Source: Treponema sp. (lineage in GTDB: Bacteria > Spirochaetota > Spirochaetia > Treponematales > Treponemataceae). Taken from it: a DNA stretch of 6,884 nucleotides. Shown in pieces: positions 6,584 through 6,884 of the stretch. Location: contig JAEETM010000137.1 in assembly GCA_016290335.1 (NCBI GenBank), forward strand, positions 1 to 6,884, written 5' to 3'. The notes under the pieces were generated by a model. It searched no databases. It had not been told where the DNA came from and was given only the letters and a program-made list of their open reading frames with translations. Numbering within the stretch: the first letter of the stretch is position 1; every line of letters starts with the position of its first letter. Position numbers and translations under genes: made by a program.

Positions 6584-6884
6584 ATTTACTCATCAAAATT
6601 ATACAGCTGCCAGACACAAGCACATAACGTCTCTGCTCTGTAAGTTCTTCCTCTTCACCATCGGCCATAATATCCTCTGGGCTTGCAAAAGATGTATCTG
6701 CTACAAGGAACCATTTTTTACCAGCTTGTGGATTCGGAAGGGTTATTGTTAAATCAAAGCGATCCATGTTTGCCGCAATGTAAAAATCCTTGTCGTTAGT
6801 TTGAGCTCCTGTCAGCATAAAAGCAAGGAACCTGTCCATTTTTGTCCAGTCAGGAGTTCGTGCATTCATATCGCACCAGATAAT
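6582..6884 (-). CDS. GlgX-type glycogen debranching enzyme, C-terminal end (5' truncated)
   Basis: Only the last 100 codons are inside the window; the frame is open to base 6884, and the ATG at 6869 is internal. The visible start, IIWCDMNARTPDWTKMDRFL, matches the conserved region after the catalytic barrel of GlgX and isoamylase-like GH13 enzymes, which cleave alpha-1,6 branches in glycogen or related glucans. The following AANMDRFDLTITLPNP, KKWFLVADTSFASPEDI and a final YVLVSGSCIILMSK are typical of the C-terminal beta-sandwich domain of this family (NM..., W..V.DT...SP.DI, and Y.V...S..IL). The catalytic residues lie outside the window, so activity and the exact subfamily (GlgX, isoamylase or pullulanase-like) cannot be judged. 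It ends in TAG 11 bases before era. Confidence 0.8.
   Translation of the reverse strand: MIWCDMNARTPDWTKMDRFLAFMLTGAQTNDKDFYIAANMDRFDLTITLPNPQAGKKWFLVADTSFASPEDIMADGEEEELTEQRRYVLVSGSCIILMSK

Overview
The window reads as ordinary core-genome DNA from a moderately AT-rich, probably host-associated or anaerobic bacterium. My best guess is a spirochaete of the Treponema group. This rests on a relaxed lipoprotein signal on the lipase, the GRPSAGKST form of the Era P-loop, and the general protein style; it is an inference, and a Clostridia-like source is not excluded by eye. There is no RNA gene, CRISPR array, insertion sequence, phage gene or long repeat in the window.

Layout. The left part runs on the + strand. 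It holds the 3' part of livG (1-741, cut by the window edge inside its Walker A motif) and the complete livF (745-1455), the two ATPases of a branched-chain amino acid ABC importer. After a 68-base AT-rich gap comes a lipoprotein lipase related to the zinc-containing family I.5 lipases of Geobacillus and Staphylococcus (1524-2711). The right part runs on the - strand and meets the lipase tail-to-tail across 31 bases. In transcription order it holds the 3' end of a GlgX-type glycogen debranching enzyme (6884-6582, cut by the window edge), era (6570-5614), then pyrB (5537-4614), pyrI (4586-4152) and pyrC (4155-2743).

How the genes work together. pyrB, pyrI and pyrC make aspartate carbamoyltransferase (catalytic and regulatory chains) and dihydroorotase, steps 2 and 3 of de novo pyrimidine synthesis. 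They are tightly packed (27-base gap, then an ATGA overlap) behind a plausible promoter in the 76-base era-pyrB gap. The debranching enzyme and era are also tightly packed, with era's Shine-Dalgarno starting inside the upstream stop codon, although their functions (glycogen breakdown, ribosome assembly) are unrelated. LivG and LivF would power uptake of leucine, isoleucine and valine together with permeases and a binding protein that presumably lie upstream.

No undescribed multi-gene system is visible. The points most worth a second look are: the lipase, with a complete predicted catalytic triad and zinc site but an apparently shortened lid region; its promoter, placed so close to the ATG that the mRNA may be leaderless; an Ala replacing the last Gly of the KH-domain GXXG loop in Era; and sizeable insertions in LivG and PyrC.
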